A stretch of DNA of 64,000 nucleotides from Rhodanobacter sp. (GTDB taxonomy: Bacteria > Pseudomonadota > Gammaproteobacteria > Xanthomonadales > Rhodanobacteraceae), in contig AP031382.1 in assembly GCA_040371205.1 (NCBI GenBank), positions 3,345,562 to 3,409,561 on the forward strand. The letters are read 5' to 3'. This document shows, piece by piece, positions 27,636 to 34,876 of this stretch. The notes under the pieces are model-generated. The model saw only the letters and a list, made by a program, of their open reading frames with translations. It was not told the DNA's origin and ran no database searches. Within the stretch, counting starts at the first letter, position 1, and each line of letters begins with the position of its first letter. A program made the translations under genes and the position numbers.

Positions 27636-28124
27636 TCAGCAACAGCCGGAGTTCGGCGCGCAGCGGGGTGCGCCTTTGTCGACCTTCGGTTTCGCGGTGC
27701 GCGCATCCGGGGCGCAGGTCGCGTTGCCGGTCGCGCAGGCCGCGTCGACAGCGTGGTAGGTCGTGGCCGTGCCGACGGTATGAAAGGTTTCCCAGCGGGT
27801 GCCTTGCGGATCCTCGGTCCACAGCTTGTCCGAACGCGCGTAGCAGCAGGTGGCGCCCGCTTCCGGAACCACGGTGCCGCCGGCCGCATCCAGGCGCGGC
27901 CCGAGCGCGGCGAGTTCGTCGGCGCTGTCCACCTGCAGGCCGAGATGGTCGATGCCCGGCGCGCGGCCGGTACTGGAGATCGCGAAGTTGATGCGCGGAT
28001 CTTCCAGCATCCACTTGGCGTAGTCGTGTTCGACGACGGCCGGCTCGGCGGCGAACAGCTGCGTGTAGAAGCGGATGCTGCCGGCGAGATCGGCAACATT
28101 GAGGTGCACGTGGAATCGGTTCAT
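27636..28124 (-). CDS. arsI: ArsI/CadI-type VOC dioxygenase, probable C-As lyase
   Basis: A 162-residue vicinal-oxygen-chelate protein. In ArsI enzymes a non-haem Fe(II) site cleaves the C-As bond of trivalent organoarsenicals. Candidate iron ligands are His5, His60 (GIDHLGL) and Glu112 (WETF). The vicinal pair Cys93-Cys94 in GATCCYARSDKLW is the ArsI arsenic-binding signature. The C-terminal 35 residues add five more cysteines (ending SGCC), which could bind thiophilic metal. ATG 28124 overlaps the arsR stop (ATGA), so it is made with the repressor. CadI-like metal binding without lyase activity remains possible. Confidence 0.82.
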   Translation of the reverse strand: MNRFHVHLNVADLAGSIRFYTQLFAAEPAVVEHDYAKWMLEDPRINFAISSTGRAPGIDHLGLQVDSADELAALGPRLDAAGGTVVPEAGATCCYARSDKLWTEDPQGTRWETFHTVGTATTYHAVDAACATGNATCAPDARTAKPKVDKGAPRCAPNSGCC

Positions 28125-28462
28125 CGCCTGGCTCCAGTCTTGCGCGGCCGGCAGGCGGTTGCCGGGCCGCAATCGGCGGCACCGCCGCAGCAGTTCTCGG
28201 TGAGGTAGGCCAGCAGCGCGTTCATCTGCCGGTAGTTGGCGCGCACGCGGATCACCCGCCCCTCGCGCTCATCCTCGACCAGCCCGGCGGCGCGCAACAC
28301 GTTGAGGTGCGCGCTCAGCGTGGCGGGAGGAAGATCGAGGTGTTCGCGCAGCTCGCCCACCGTCAACCCCTCGGGGCCGACCTGCACCAGGCGGCGGAAC
28401 GCGGCCAAGCGGGAATCGTGGCTGAGCGCAGCGAGCGTGGCGAGGGCGTCCGGCGTTTTCAT
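28121..28462 (-). CDS. arsR: ArsR-family arsenite-responsive repressor
   Basis: A 113-residue winged-helix repressor heading the arsenic operon. The recognition helix is in LPPATLSAHLNVLRAAGLVEDE (residues about 44-65). The C-terminal end carries Cys91, Cys92 and Cys98 in NCCGGAADCG, the CCx5C spacing of the trithiolate As(III) site described for Acidithiobacillus ferrooxidans ArsR, plus Cys104. Release from DNA on arsenite binding is expected. A palindromic operator at 28469-28492 ends a few bases before the ATG, implying autoregulation and a very short leader. Its stop overlaps arsI (ATGA). Confidence 0.92.
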   Translation of the reverse strand: MKTPDALATLAALSHDSRLAAFRRLVQVGPEGLTVGELREHLDLPPATLSAHLNVLRAAGLVEDEREGRVIRVRANYRQMNALLAYLTENCCGGAADCGPATACRPRKTGARR

Positions 28463-28468
28463 GATTCT

Positions 28469-28492
28469 ATATTTCCAGAATATTGGAAATAT
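28469..28492 (-). promoter_or_regulatory. ArsR operator and promoter region
   Basis: A perfect inverted repeat, ATATTTCCA-6 bases-TGGAAATAT, lies 6 bases upstream of the arsR start. It is strikingly AT-rich in a GC-rich genome. Its position means the repressor would cover the core promoter. It is most likely the site bound by the ArsR protein encoded just downstream. Confidence 0.75.
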
Positions 28493-28638
28493 ATCAAGAT
28501 CGCCTTTGCTACCCCGGCCTGATGACAGGCCGGCCAGCGCCCCGCCGGGAGCCGTCGGTCTCGGCATCGCGCCGGCCGCCACGGCGCGGCGGTGACCGCG
28601 CCGCGCACATCATGCAAAGGCCTTTGCCCGCAGTGCCG

Positions 28639-29139
28639 TCAGGTGTTGCCCGCGAGCAGGGCATCGAGCTGCGCGAACTGTTCGGGCAGGCCTTCCGCCG
28701 AACCGGCGAGGGCTTCCTCAAGGGCTGCCTTCGTGGGGTAGCGCTCGTGGTAGGTCACCCGCGTCCTGCCGGCAACTTCCTCGAACGTCACCGTGGTCAC
28801 GGCGCCCTCGTCGCTTTCCTCGTTCGACCAGACGATGCGCTCGTTCGGCGTCACTTCGCGGTACGTGCCGAAGAACGCCATCGGCTGATCGAAGTCCGGA
28901 TGGCTGAACACGAGGCGATACGCCCCCCCGGTGCGGACATCCATGTCGCAGGAGACCAGCGACATGCCCACCGACTTCGGCACCCACCAGCGGGTGAACA
29001 GGTCGGGCTTGCTCCACGCCTCGAAAACGATGCGCGCCGGGGCATTGAACGTGCGCGTCACCACGAGCTCGTGGTCGGACTTGCGTTCCACGACGGTGGG
29101 GTTCGCTGCGGCGGAACTAGCTTCTTTTGCGTGTGGCAC
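28639..29139 (-). CDS. SRPBCC (AHSA1-like) domain protein
   Basis: A 166-residue START-like/SRPBCC protein of the AHSA1 group. The typical pattern is VVTRTFNAPARIVFEAWSKP, then RWWVPK, GGAYRLVF, FFGTYREVTPNERIVWSNE, VTFEEVAGRTRVTYHERYPT. These small beta-helix-grip proteins bind hydrophobic ligands; no specific ligand is evident. The start is GTG 29139 with GGAGAAGG 5-6 bases upstream, and it lies within the end of the preceding HTH gene (23-base overlap). HTH-plus-AHSA1 pairs are widespread and the HTH protein probably controls both genes. Confidence 0.85.
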   Translation of the reverse strand: MPHAKEASSAAANPTVVERKSDHELVVTRTFNAPARIVFEAWSKPDLFTRWWVPKSVGMSLVSCDMDVRTGGAYRLVFSHPDFDQPMAFFGTYREVTPNERIVWSNEESDEGAVTTVTFEEVAGRTRVTYHERYPTKAALEEALAGSAEGLPEQFAQLDALLAGNT

Positions 29140-29479
29140 GGGCCTTCTCCTTACGCTGCAAGTCTTCGACGATTTCGTCCAGCGCGTCGAAACGCGCGGT
29201 CCACAATTGGCGGTGTTGCTCGATCCAGGCGGCCTCTTCCTCCAGCCGGCGCCGTCCTAGCCTGCAGGTTCGAACGCGCCCGATCTTCTCCGTGGACACC
29301 AGCCCCGCCTGCTCCAGGATGCTGACGTGCTTCTTCATGCCCGTGAGGGTCATGCGGAACCGCTGGGCAAGATCGCTGACGGAGGCGTCCGCACGCCCGA
29401 GCTGCTCCAGCACCCCGCGTCGGGTGACATCGGAGAGCGCGGCGAACGTCGTGTCGAGGCGGGCTTGATACTGAACCAT
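29117..29479 (-). CDS. ArsR-type winged-helix transcriptional regulator
   Basis: A 120-residue regulator of the ArsR/SmtB superfamily. The N-terminal helix TTFAALSDVTRRGVLEQLGR and recognition region SDLAQRFRMTLTGMKKHVSI are typical, followed by the wing EKIGRVRTCRLGRRRLEEE. There is no cysteine cluster, so it is not a metal sensor of the arsenic type. The ATG at 29479 lies inside a perfect 16-bp palindrome (29472-29487), suggesting autorepression. Its last 23 bases overlap the SRPBCC gene, so the two are one unit. Confidence 0.85.
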   Translation of the reverse strand: MVQYQARLDTTFAALSDVTRRGVLEQLGRADASVSDLAQRFRMTLTGMKKHVSILEQAGLVSTEKIGRVRTCRLGRRRLEEEAAWIEQHRQLWTARFDALDEIVEDLQRKEKARATRKRS

Positions 29480-29487
29480 ATGGTTCA
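29472..29487 (-). promoter_or_regulatory. Palindromic operator over the HTH start codon
   Basis: TGAACCATATGGTTCA is a perfect 16-bp palindrome. Its centre is the start codon region of the HTH gene. Binding there by the encoded regulator would block initiation. It could also form a weak RNA hairpin hiding the start. Confidence 0.6.
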
Positions 29488-29816
29488 CTGTATGACGCGC
29501 ACGGGCGATTTGCAAGCGGGCGAACCCGTGGCGCGAATCACGCGCAAAGCTTCTGTCGCTTCGAACCCGAACGACACATGCCGCGCGTGGGCAAAGCGCA
29601 GGCTGGCGGCTTTGTGGCGGTGGCCAGGTCAAGACGGGGCATGACTCCCCAGGCCAGGTAAAGCTGGGACTGTCATTTATTCAATCAATACCTGCGGCTG
29701 CCCAACTCAGTCGAAAGCGGACGTTCAGTGATCTTCTGCAGGGTCTTCCGACTTACTAGATGAGCAAGCGCGATCACGTCACCCACCCTAGTGGACGTGC
29801 CCGGCGTAACGAAGGG
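29488..29816. other. Intergenic stretch, left flank of the lower-GC insert
   Basis: About 330 bases between the HTH control site and the end of the DUF2971 gene. Base composition becomes less GC-rich from about 29650 onward. I see no gene, tRNA or clear repeat. A few attC-like words occur but do not make a site. Confidence 0.4.
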
Positions 29817-30779
29817 TTAGCGCCTTATGCGCAATGGCGTCCCTGATGGGTGAACAAGTTTGCTCAGCTCATGCTTGCCAATAGACTCCAGCATTCGCTT
29901 CAATGATGCGACTGCAATAGGACTCGACACTGCGGGTCCAGTAATAATGCTTTCCACGAGCACATCAATCGACGAGATGCCGGCTTCAACTACTCCACTC
30001 ATTTTCAGTTTTGGCTCCACGCCAAAAGTTCCGATGTGGTAGCTAAGTCGATCCGTATAAATCCCTTTTGTGTCGCGCTCCTTGAAATAGACCATGCGCC
30101 ATTCGCGCTCATCCGCAAAGCCCGTATGCTTGGTAAAGAGCGCGAAGTACCGTAGCCGTTGTAGAAACGCGTGCGCAGCTCCACGCAGCGCTTCGCCCTC
30201 AAACTTGTTAATGGCCATGACCTCTGCGAACTTGGAAATCATGACCCTGATCCATTCGCGCCGTTCTTCCGCCGTGCCATACTTCACTTCAGAGAGGATC
30301 ATCGGCGAGTCCTGCACGCTCTTAATGCGCGAGGTGTCCATCACGATCGCGACACCCTCGCCTGAGGCGCCATAGCCACGCCACATGGATAAGCGACCGT
30401 CTTTATCGAGGTCCGAATCATGAAGCGAGAAGCAACCTACATAGGTGTCCAGCGCCAGCCCATTGGCATGCTCTTCAAACGCTCTCTCGTAGTAACCGAT
30501 GAATTCTCGATAGCGCTCCGATGTTATGCACGCCTGACTCACCAACGGAGAATTGAGCAACATTTGGTGCCCTTCCAGCATTCCGAATCGCAGCTCTTCG
30601 TGGTCATTCATGAGCATTGGATTGGAAAGCCAAAACTCGTTCTTTACGAAAATGCCTTCAAACGAAACAACGTTAGTGTAATGTGCGAGCTTCGGCTTCT
30701 TCTCGGGGAATTCATTCTCCTGCTTGATGTCATTCCAAAGCGAGTTAAAAAGTTGGGCGACCTCTTGCTCGGTGGACAT
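29817..30779 (-). CDS. DUF2971 domain protein in a lower-GC segment
   Basis: A 320-residue soluble protein with the DUF2971 pattern: KLAHYTNVVSFEGIFVKNEF at the N-terminus, WLSNPMLMNDHEELRFG, CFSLHDSDLDKDGRLSMWRGYG and FADEREWRMVYF. This family is patchily distributed, found in plasmids, islands and integron cassettes, and has no established function. Codon use is clearly less GC-rich than in all neighbouring genes, which suggests recent acquisition. ATG 30779 is chosen, with a GGGAAG-like site upstream; a TTG-type extension to 30812 is possible. It stands alone, with about 280 non-coding bases upstream. Confidence 0.8.
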   Translation of the reverse strand: MSTEQEVAQLFNSLWNDIKQENEFPEKKPKLAHYTNVVSFEGIFVKNEFWLSNPMLMNDHEELRFGMLEGHQMLLNSPLVSQACITSERYREFIGYYERAFEEHANGLALDTYVGCFSLHDSDLDKDGRLSMWRGYGASGEGVAIVMDTSRIKSVQDSPMILSEVKYGTAEERREWIRVMISKFAEVMAINKFEGEALRGAAHAFLQRLRYFALFTKHTGFADEREWRMVYFKERDTKGIYTDRLSYHIGTFGVEPKLKMSGVVEAGISSIDVLVESIITGPAVSSPIAVASLKRMLESIGKHELSKLVHPSGTPLRIRR

Positions 30780-31059
30780 CTTGGCTTCCCTTGTCCTAGA
30801 ACCTGCGATCATTGTGCCCCACCTGCGGGTTCCAGTGATGGTTGAGCTGCGTTTTAGCGTGCTCCGAAAAGCACACGGGTGTTGGGTGCTTTGCTGCTAT
30901 TGCCCAAATTAGGGCAGTCCGAAAGATCCGCTTTGGGTCGATCTTGACGCATCGGAACATCCTTGGTCACGACCCGAACCGCAAGGTCAGTCCGTATCCA
31001 GGAGCGGACGGTCACCGCTTGAGTTAAATGGCCAGCTGTAACGATCGACCACGGCACAG

Positions 31060-31488
31060 TCAGGCACGTGTCTGTTCAATGCCGTCCTGGATCGCCTTTC
31101 TGAGGGTGTCCAGGCTGATGTCCTCCAGCGCCTTGAATTTGATGCAGTACCCGGTGACGTTCGCCTTGCCGATCGAGGCGCCATATTTGTTCTGCAGATA
31201 CTTCTTGTCGTCGATGCCCATGATGTAGACCGACAGCCCCGACGCGTTGGCGCTGATGCCCGCTTGGAACATTTCCTTGGTCTTGCCGTTGGCGTAGCGC
31301 TTGCCGAGCGCGCCGTAACCGATGCAGGGATTGGAGACAACCTTGCCGCTCTCGTCCTTGCCGTCGAGAAACCACAACCTGCAGCCAGGATTCATTTCGA
31401 GAATGGCGCCGTGAAGCTTGCGCATGTCGCTTTGCTTGGGCTCCGGCAGGGTTTCAAGGTAGTGGCTGATGAGACTCTCTGCGGTCAT
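31060..31488 (-). CDS. DUF1801 family protein
   Basis: A 142-residue protein resembling DUF1801 (YdhG-like). Recognisable pieces are LETLPEPKQSDMRKLHGAIL near the N-terminus, IGYGALGKRYANGKTKEMFQ in the middle, and the C-terminal ISLDTLRKAIQDGIEQ. Family members have a small frataxin-like or SufE-like fold and are uncharacterised. GGAGG lies 7 bases before ATG 31488. It is a single gene between the DUF2971 insert and the LytTR operon. Confidence 0.78.
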   Translation of the reverse strand: MTAESLISHYLETLPEPKQSDMRKLHGAILEMNPGCRLWFLDGKDESGKVVSNPCIGYGALGKRYANGKTKEMFQAGISANASGLSVYIMGIDDKKYLQNKYGASIGKANVTGYCIKFKALEDISLDTLRKAIQDGIEQTRA

Positions 31489-31672
31489 GGCACGCCTCCG
31501 GCAAATGGGGTCCTGCGCCGTACTGTCGAATATACGTCTGGCCGAATGGCGATGTGTGGTCCTGGCGCGGTCGCTGCGGCCGGACTCGACGACCCCATCG
31601 ACATTCACAAGCGTCTTCGAGTGCCTCACGCCCTCCGGCGCGCGCCGTTTCGCCGAGGCGTATCCTGCGCTG

Positions 31673-32416
31673 TCAGGGCAACCCCAGCACCACCCTGGCA
31701 CCGGCCCGGAAGCGCCGGCTCAAATCCAGCCGGGTGCCGTCGCGCAGCACGACCTCGGCGTTGCCGTTGAACAGCGGGTGCACTTCGCGGATGCGTTCCA
31801 CGTTGACCACCGTGCCGCGGTGGATGCGCAGGAAGTACGCGGGATCGAGCGTGGCCAGCAGGTGGCTCAGGGTCTCGCGATGCAGATGGCTGGTCCCGTC
31901 CGCGTGGATCTGCACGTAGTTGCCGTCGGCGCGGATCCAGTCGATGCGCTCGGTGGCGATCACCCGGATGTGTTCGCCCACGCGCACGCTGAGGCGATGC
32001 AGGTAGGCGGCCGGCGCCGTCGCGGCGGCTGGCGCCTGCAGTCCCTGCCAGTGCCGACGCACGCGCTGCATCGCCTGGTCGAAACGCGCCTGGTCGATGG
32101 GCTTGAGCAGGTAGTCCAGCGCGCAGGCGTCGAACGCGCGCAAGGCATGCTGGCCGTAGGCGGTGGCGAACACCACCATCGGCAGCGCCTGCGGCCTGAG
32201 CTGGTGCAGCAGCTTGAAGCCGTCGATGCCGGGCATGCGGATGTCGAGGAACAGCAGGTCGGGCGCGAGCGCGGCTATCGCCTGCTTCGCCTCAGCGGCG
32301 TTGCCGCATTCGCCCACGATCTCGACGTCGGCATGCGCCGACAGCGCCTGACGCAGCGCGAGGCGCGCCAGCACCTCGTCGTCCACCAGCAGGGCGCGGA
32401 TCGGCGCGGCGTTCAT
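31673..32416 (-). CDS. LytTR-family response regulator
   Basis: A 247-residue two-component response regulator. The receiver domain (1-125) has the acidic pair Asp12-Asp13, phospho-acceptor Asp58 in LFLDIRMPG, the threonine of FATAYG and the lysine of LLKPID. The C-terminal LytTR DNA-binding domain (about 140-245) includes IRVIATERIDWIRADGNYVQ, HLHRETLSHLLATL and FLRIHRGTVVNVERI. The ATG overlaps the stop of the histidine kinase gene (ATGA), so kinase and regulator are coupled. Targets are unknown; LytTR regulators in this group often control surface or exoenzyme genes. Confidence 0.92.
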   Translation of the reverse strand: MNAAPIRALLVDDEVLARLALRQALSAHADVEIVGECGNAAEAKQAIAALAPDLLFLDIRMPGIDGFKLLHQLRPQALPMVVFATAYGQHALRAFDACALDYLLKPIDQARFDQAMQRVRRHWQGLQAPAAATAPAAYLHRLSVRVGEHIRVIATERIDWIRADGNYVQIHADGTSHLHRETLSHLLATLDPAYFLRIHRGTVVNVERIREVHPLFNGNAEVVLRDGTRLDLSRRFRAGARVVLGLP

Positions 32417-33579
32417 GCGGCGTGCTCGCGGAACGGCAGCCGCAGTTCCACTCGCGTACCGCCCCCGTCGCGGCGCTGCAGCTCCATGCAGGCGTCGGCG
32501 CCGAACAGCATCGCCAGCCGTGCGCGGGTGTTGGTCAATCCGATGCCCTCGCTGGCGCCCTCGGCAGGCAGGCCCAGGCCGTCGTCGTCCACGCACAGCA
32601 CGAGCTTGTCGCCGTCGCGACGGCCGTGCACCTGCAGGTTGCCGGGCTCGGCCTTGGCCAGCAGGCCATGGCGCAACGCGTTCTCCACCAGCGGCTGCAG
32701 GATCAGGTTGGGCACCGCGGCGTGCAGCGCGTCCTCGGCCACGTCCAGCCGCGTGCCGAGCCGATCCTGGAAACGCACCCGCTGGATGTCGAGGTAGCAG
32801 CGCAGGAACTCCAGCTCGCGCGCCAGCGGCACCTGCGGCGCATGGCGCTCTTCCAGCGTGAGGCGCAGGAAGTCGCTGAGCCGCGCGATCATCAGCCGCG
32901 CCTGCAGCGGATCGGCCAGCGCCAGCGCGGAGATCGCGTTGAGCGTGTTGAACAGGAAATGCGGCTGCAGCTGCATGCGCAGCGCCTGCAGTTGCGCCTG
33001 CGCCAGCTGCGTTTCGAGTTGCGCGCTGCGCAGCCGTTCGTCGCGCAGCCGGCGGCGCGATTCCAGGCCACGCAGCGCCGCCAGCACGATCCAGTAGGTG
33101 AGCACGGCCAGGTGATAGCTGTAGGCGAACTCCATCCGCACGTACTGGCCAAACGTATGCACCGGCATGCGCCCGGGGCCGCACAGCCACCAGAACAGCG
33201 TGAGATGCGCGAGCATCTGCGCCAGCGCCACGGCCAGCGATGCCGGCACGTGCACGACGCAGAAGCGGCGCCAGCCGCGTCCTGCACCCTGCCTGCCCAA
33301 CCAGCCAAGCAACGGCACCAGCGCCATCCACAACCAGAAGTTGCCGAGGTTCCAGACCAGGTTGCGCAGCCAGTTCGGCGAGTCGCCCTCGCTGATCGAG
33401 GACAGCCCGCCGCTCAGCGCATAGGACAGCGCCAATAATGTCCAGAAGCCGAAGATCAGCCCCCAGGCTTTCAGGCGCTGCGTGGTGCTGCGGTCGAACA
33501 CGGGATCCTCGCTGGCATGCCGCCCGATGGCGGGCCAGTGTGTAGGCAGGCGGCCGTTCACGACAGTGCCTGAAGACAT
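32413..33579 (-). CDS. LytS/YehU-type sensor histidine kinase
   Basis: A 388-residue membrane sensor kinase. Residues 40-170 hold about four hydrophobic helices with only short periplasmic loops, so it probably senses a membrane-linked signal. A short coiled coil (RRRLRDERLRSAQLETQLAQ) leads to the His_kinase domain, where His207 in LQPHFLFNTLN is the phosphorylation site. The ATP-binding part has LQPLVENALRHGLL (N-box), DDDGLGLP and GIGLTNTRARL (G boxes). ATG 33579 is chosen by domain layout because the Shine-Dalgarno is weak. Partner of the LytTR regulator. Confidence 0.9.
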   Translation of the reverse strand: MSSGTVVNGRLPTHWPAIGRHASEDPVFDRSTTQRLKAWGLIFGFWTLLALSYALSGGLSSISEGDSPNWLRNLVWNLGNFWLWMALVPLLGWLGRQGAGRGWRRFCVVHVPASLAVALAQMLAHLTLFWWLCGPGRMPVHTFGQYVRMEFAYSYHLAVLTYWIVLAALRGLESRRRLRDERLRSAQLETQLAQAQLQALRMQLQPHFLFNTLNAISALALADPLQARLMIARLSDFLRLTLEERHAPQVPLARELEFLRCYLDIQRVRFQDRLGTRLDVAEDALHAAVPNLILQPLVENALRHGLLAKAEPGNLQVHGRRDGDKLVLCVDDDGLGLPAEGASEGIGLTNTRARLAMLFGADACMELQRRDGGGTRVELRLPFREHAA

Positions 33580-33593
33580 TGCCGGCGCCAGGT

Positions 33594-34115
33594 CTAGGAC
33601 TGCGGTATCGGCGTGTCGCGCCTGCACGACTGCACATCGCCCAGCCGCCATGCGCCGCCCTGGCTGCGATAGGTGTAGGTCACACGATAAGCCGCGCCGT
33701 GGCGTTGGAACGCGAAACGGTCGAGGTAGCCGTTTGCCGCCGTGTTCTCCAGCGTCAGCGTGTCGCCCACCCAGCCGGGTGAGGTATAGCGCCGCTCGCC
33801 GCCGAAGTTGTCGAACACCGTCGCGGTGAAATGTTTCGCGGCCTTGTCGAAGCCCCACCACGCCTCCGCGCGGTAGCGATTTGGCGGGTCGTCGGTGTGC
33901 CGCATGTGCAGCCATCGGCCGTCGAGTTCGACGACAAACGTCTCTCGCGAGCTGACGGGCTTGCCGTTCGCAAACCGGCCCTCGCAGCGCCAGCGCCCGA
34001 CGAACCAGGCCAGCGGCGCCATGGCGTCGGCGCCGGGCGCAGCGGGAGCCATCACCGGCGTCACGGCAGACGGGCTGGCGGCGGCGAACAGTGCGAACAG
34101 CGTCGGCAAACGCAC
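33594..34115 (-). CDS. Exported protein of the DUF1579-like beta-barrel type
   Basis: A 173-residue protein starting at GTG 34115, which has GGAG 5 bases upstream. Residues 1-22 look like a signal peptide (LPTLFALFAAASPSAVTPVM). The mature part has WFVGRWRCEGRFANGKPVSSRETF, WLHMRHTDDP, RAEAWWGFDKAAKHFTATVF and SPGWVGDTLTLEN, a repeating pattern of a small lipocalin-like beta-barrel such as DUF1579. Function unknown. It ends 14 bases before the sensor kinase start on the same strand and could be co-transcribed with the two-component genes. Confidence 0.65.
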   Translation of the reverse strand: MRLPTLFALFAAASPSAVTPVMAPAAPGADAMAPLAWFVGRWRCEGRFANGKPVSSRETFVVELDGRWLHMRHTDDPPNRYRAEAWWGFDKAAKHFTATVFDNFGGERRYTSPGWVGDTLTLENTAANGYLDRFAFQRHGAAYRVTYTYRSQGGAWRLGDVQSCRRDTPIPQS

Positions 34116-34387
34116 GGGGACTCCAACGGGCGGTATCGGAAGCGTGCCGCGATGCTGATGCGCGTCACGCAACACCGTCGCTGCCGCGATGACGGACGGC
34201 GTGCACGTGTGACGAACGGTCGATACGCACGGGCCGGCGGCACGGCGCAAAGCCAGATCCCCGCCGTTGCCGTTCGCCATCGCGCGGCGACCGCCGGTCA
34301 TGCGCAGGCGCTCGTCCATCATCGTGTCGCTGCGTGCCGCTGCCATTGCGCGCAGCCTGCGCCCACCGACAACCACGGGAGTCACCC

Positions 34388-34873
34388 ATGCGCCATCCAT
34401 CGGTTTCATCATTGTTGATGCTCGCGCCATGGCTTGCCTTGGCCATGGGCGGGCCGGCCCATGCCGCCGAGGAGGGCGTGGACGAGACCGCGCATACCGC
34501 TGCTGCGGTGAAGGCCGTGGATCAGCATTGGCTAGAAGCCGAGGAGAGCGGCGATAGCACGTGGCTCGACGGTATGCTGCTGCCGGATTACCGCTCGGTG
34601 GGCGCGGCCGGCACGTTTGCCACGAAGGCCGCCATCGTGGCCCATGCGGAGAAAAACCGTGGCTCGGACAAGATGAAGCGGGAAGTGGCCGCGTGGCAGG
34701 CGGCGCATCCGGTGGAGCAGCAGGTGATGCTGCAGGGCGACACCGCGATCCTCAGTTTCGTCAGCAGCGCGCCCGCGACGAAGGGCAAGCTGTATTCCTC
34801 CGACGTGTTCACCTACATCGACGGCCGCTGGCGCGCGATCTACTCGGCACACACCGCACTCGGCAAGGACTGA
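34388..34873 (+). CDS. Exported nuclear-transport-factor-2-like (SnoaL/DUF4440) protein
   Basis: A 161-residue protein with a signal peptide (MRHPSVSSLLMLAPWLALAM, cleavage after AHA about residue 26). The mature domain fits the NTF2-like fold: AVKAVDQHWLEAEESGDSTW, LPDYRSVGAAGTFATKAAIV and the closing VFTYIDGRWRAIYSAHTAL. Members are either small enzymes or ligand binders; nothing specific can be said. GGGAG lies 7 bases upstream of ATG 34388. It is divergent from the DUF1579-like gene and ends a few bases from the convergent SDR gene. Confidence 0.8.
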   Translation: MRHPSVSSLLMLAPWLALAMGGPAHAAEEGVDETAHTAAAVKAVDQHWLEAEESGDSTWLDGMLLPDYRSVGAAGTFATKAAIVAHAEKNRGSDKMKREVAAWQAAHPVEQQVMLQGDTAILSFVSSAPATKGKLYSSDVFTYIDGRWRAIYSAHTALGKD

Positions 34874-34876
34874 GCT

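Noticed and set aside
29700..29830. Words such as GTTGGGC and TAACCCTTCG resembling an integron attC site after the DUF2971 gene
   Set aside because: The core sites are not complementary and no integrase or neighbouring cassette is seen; a covariance-model search would be needed.
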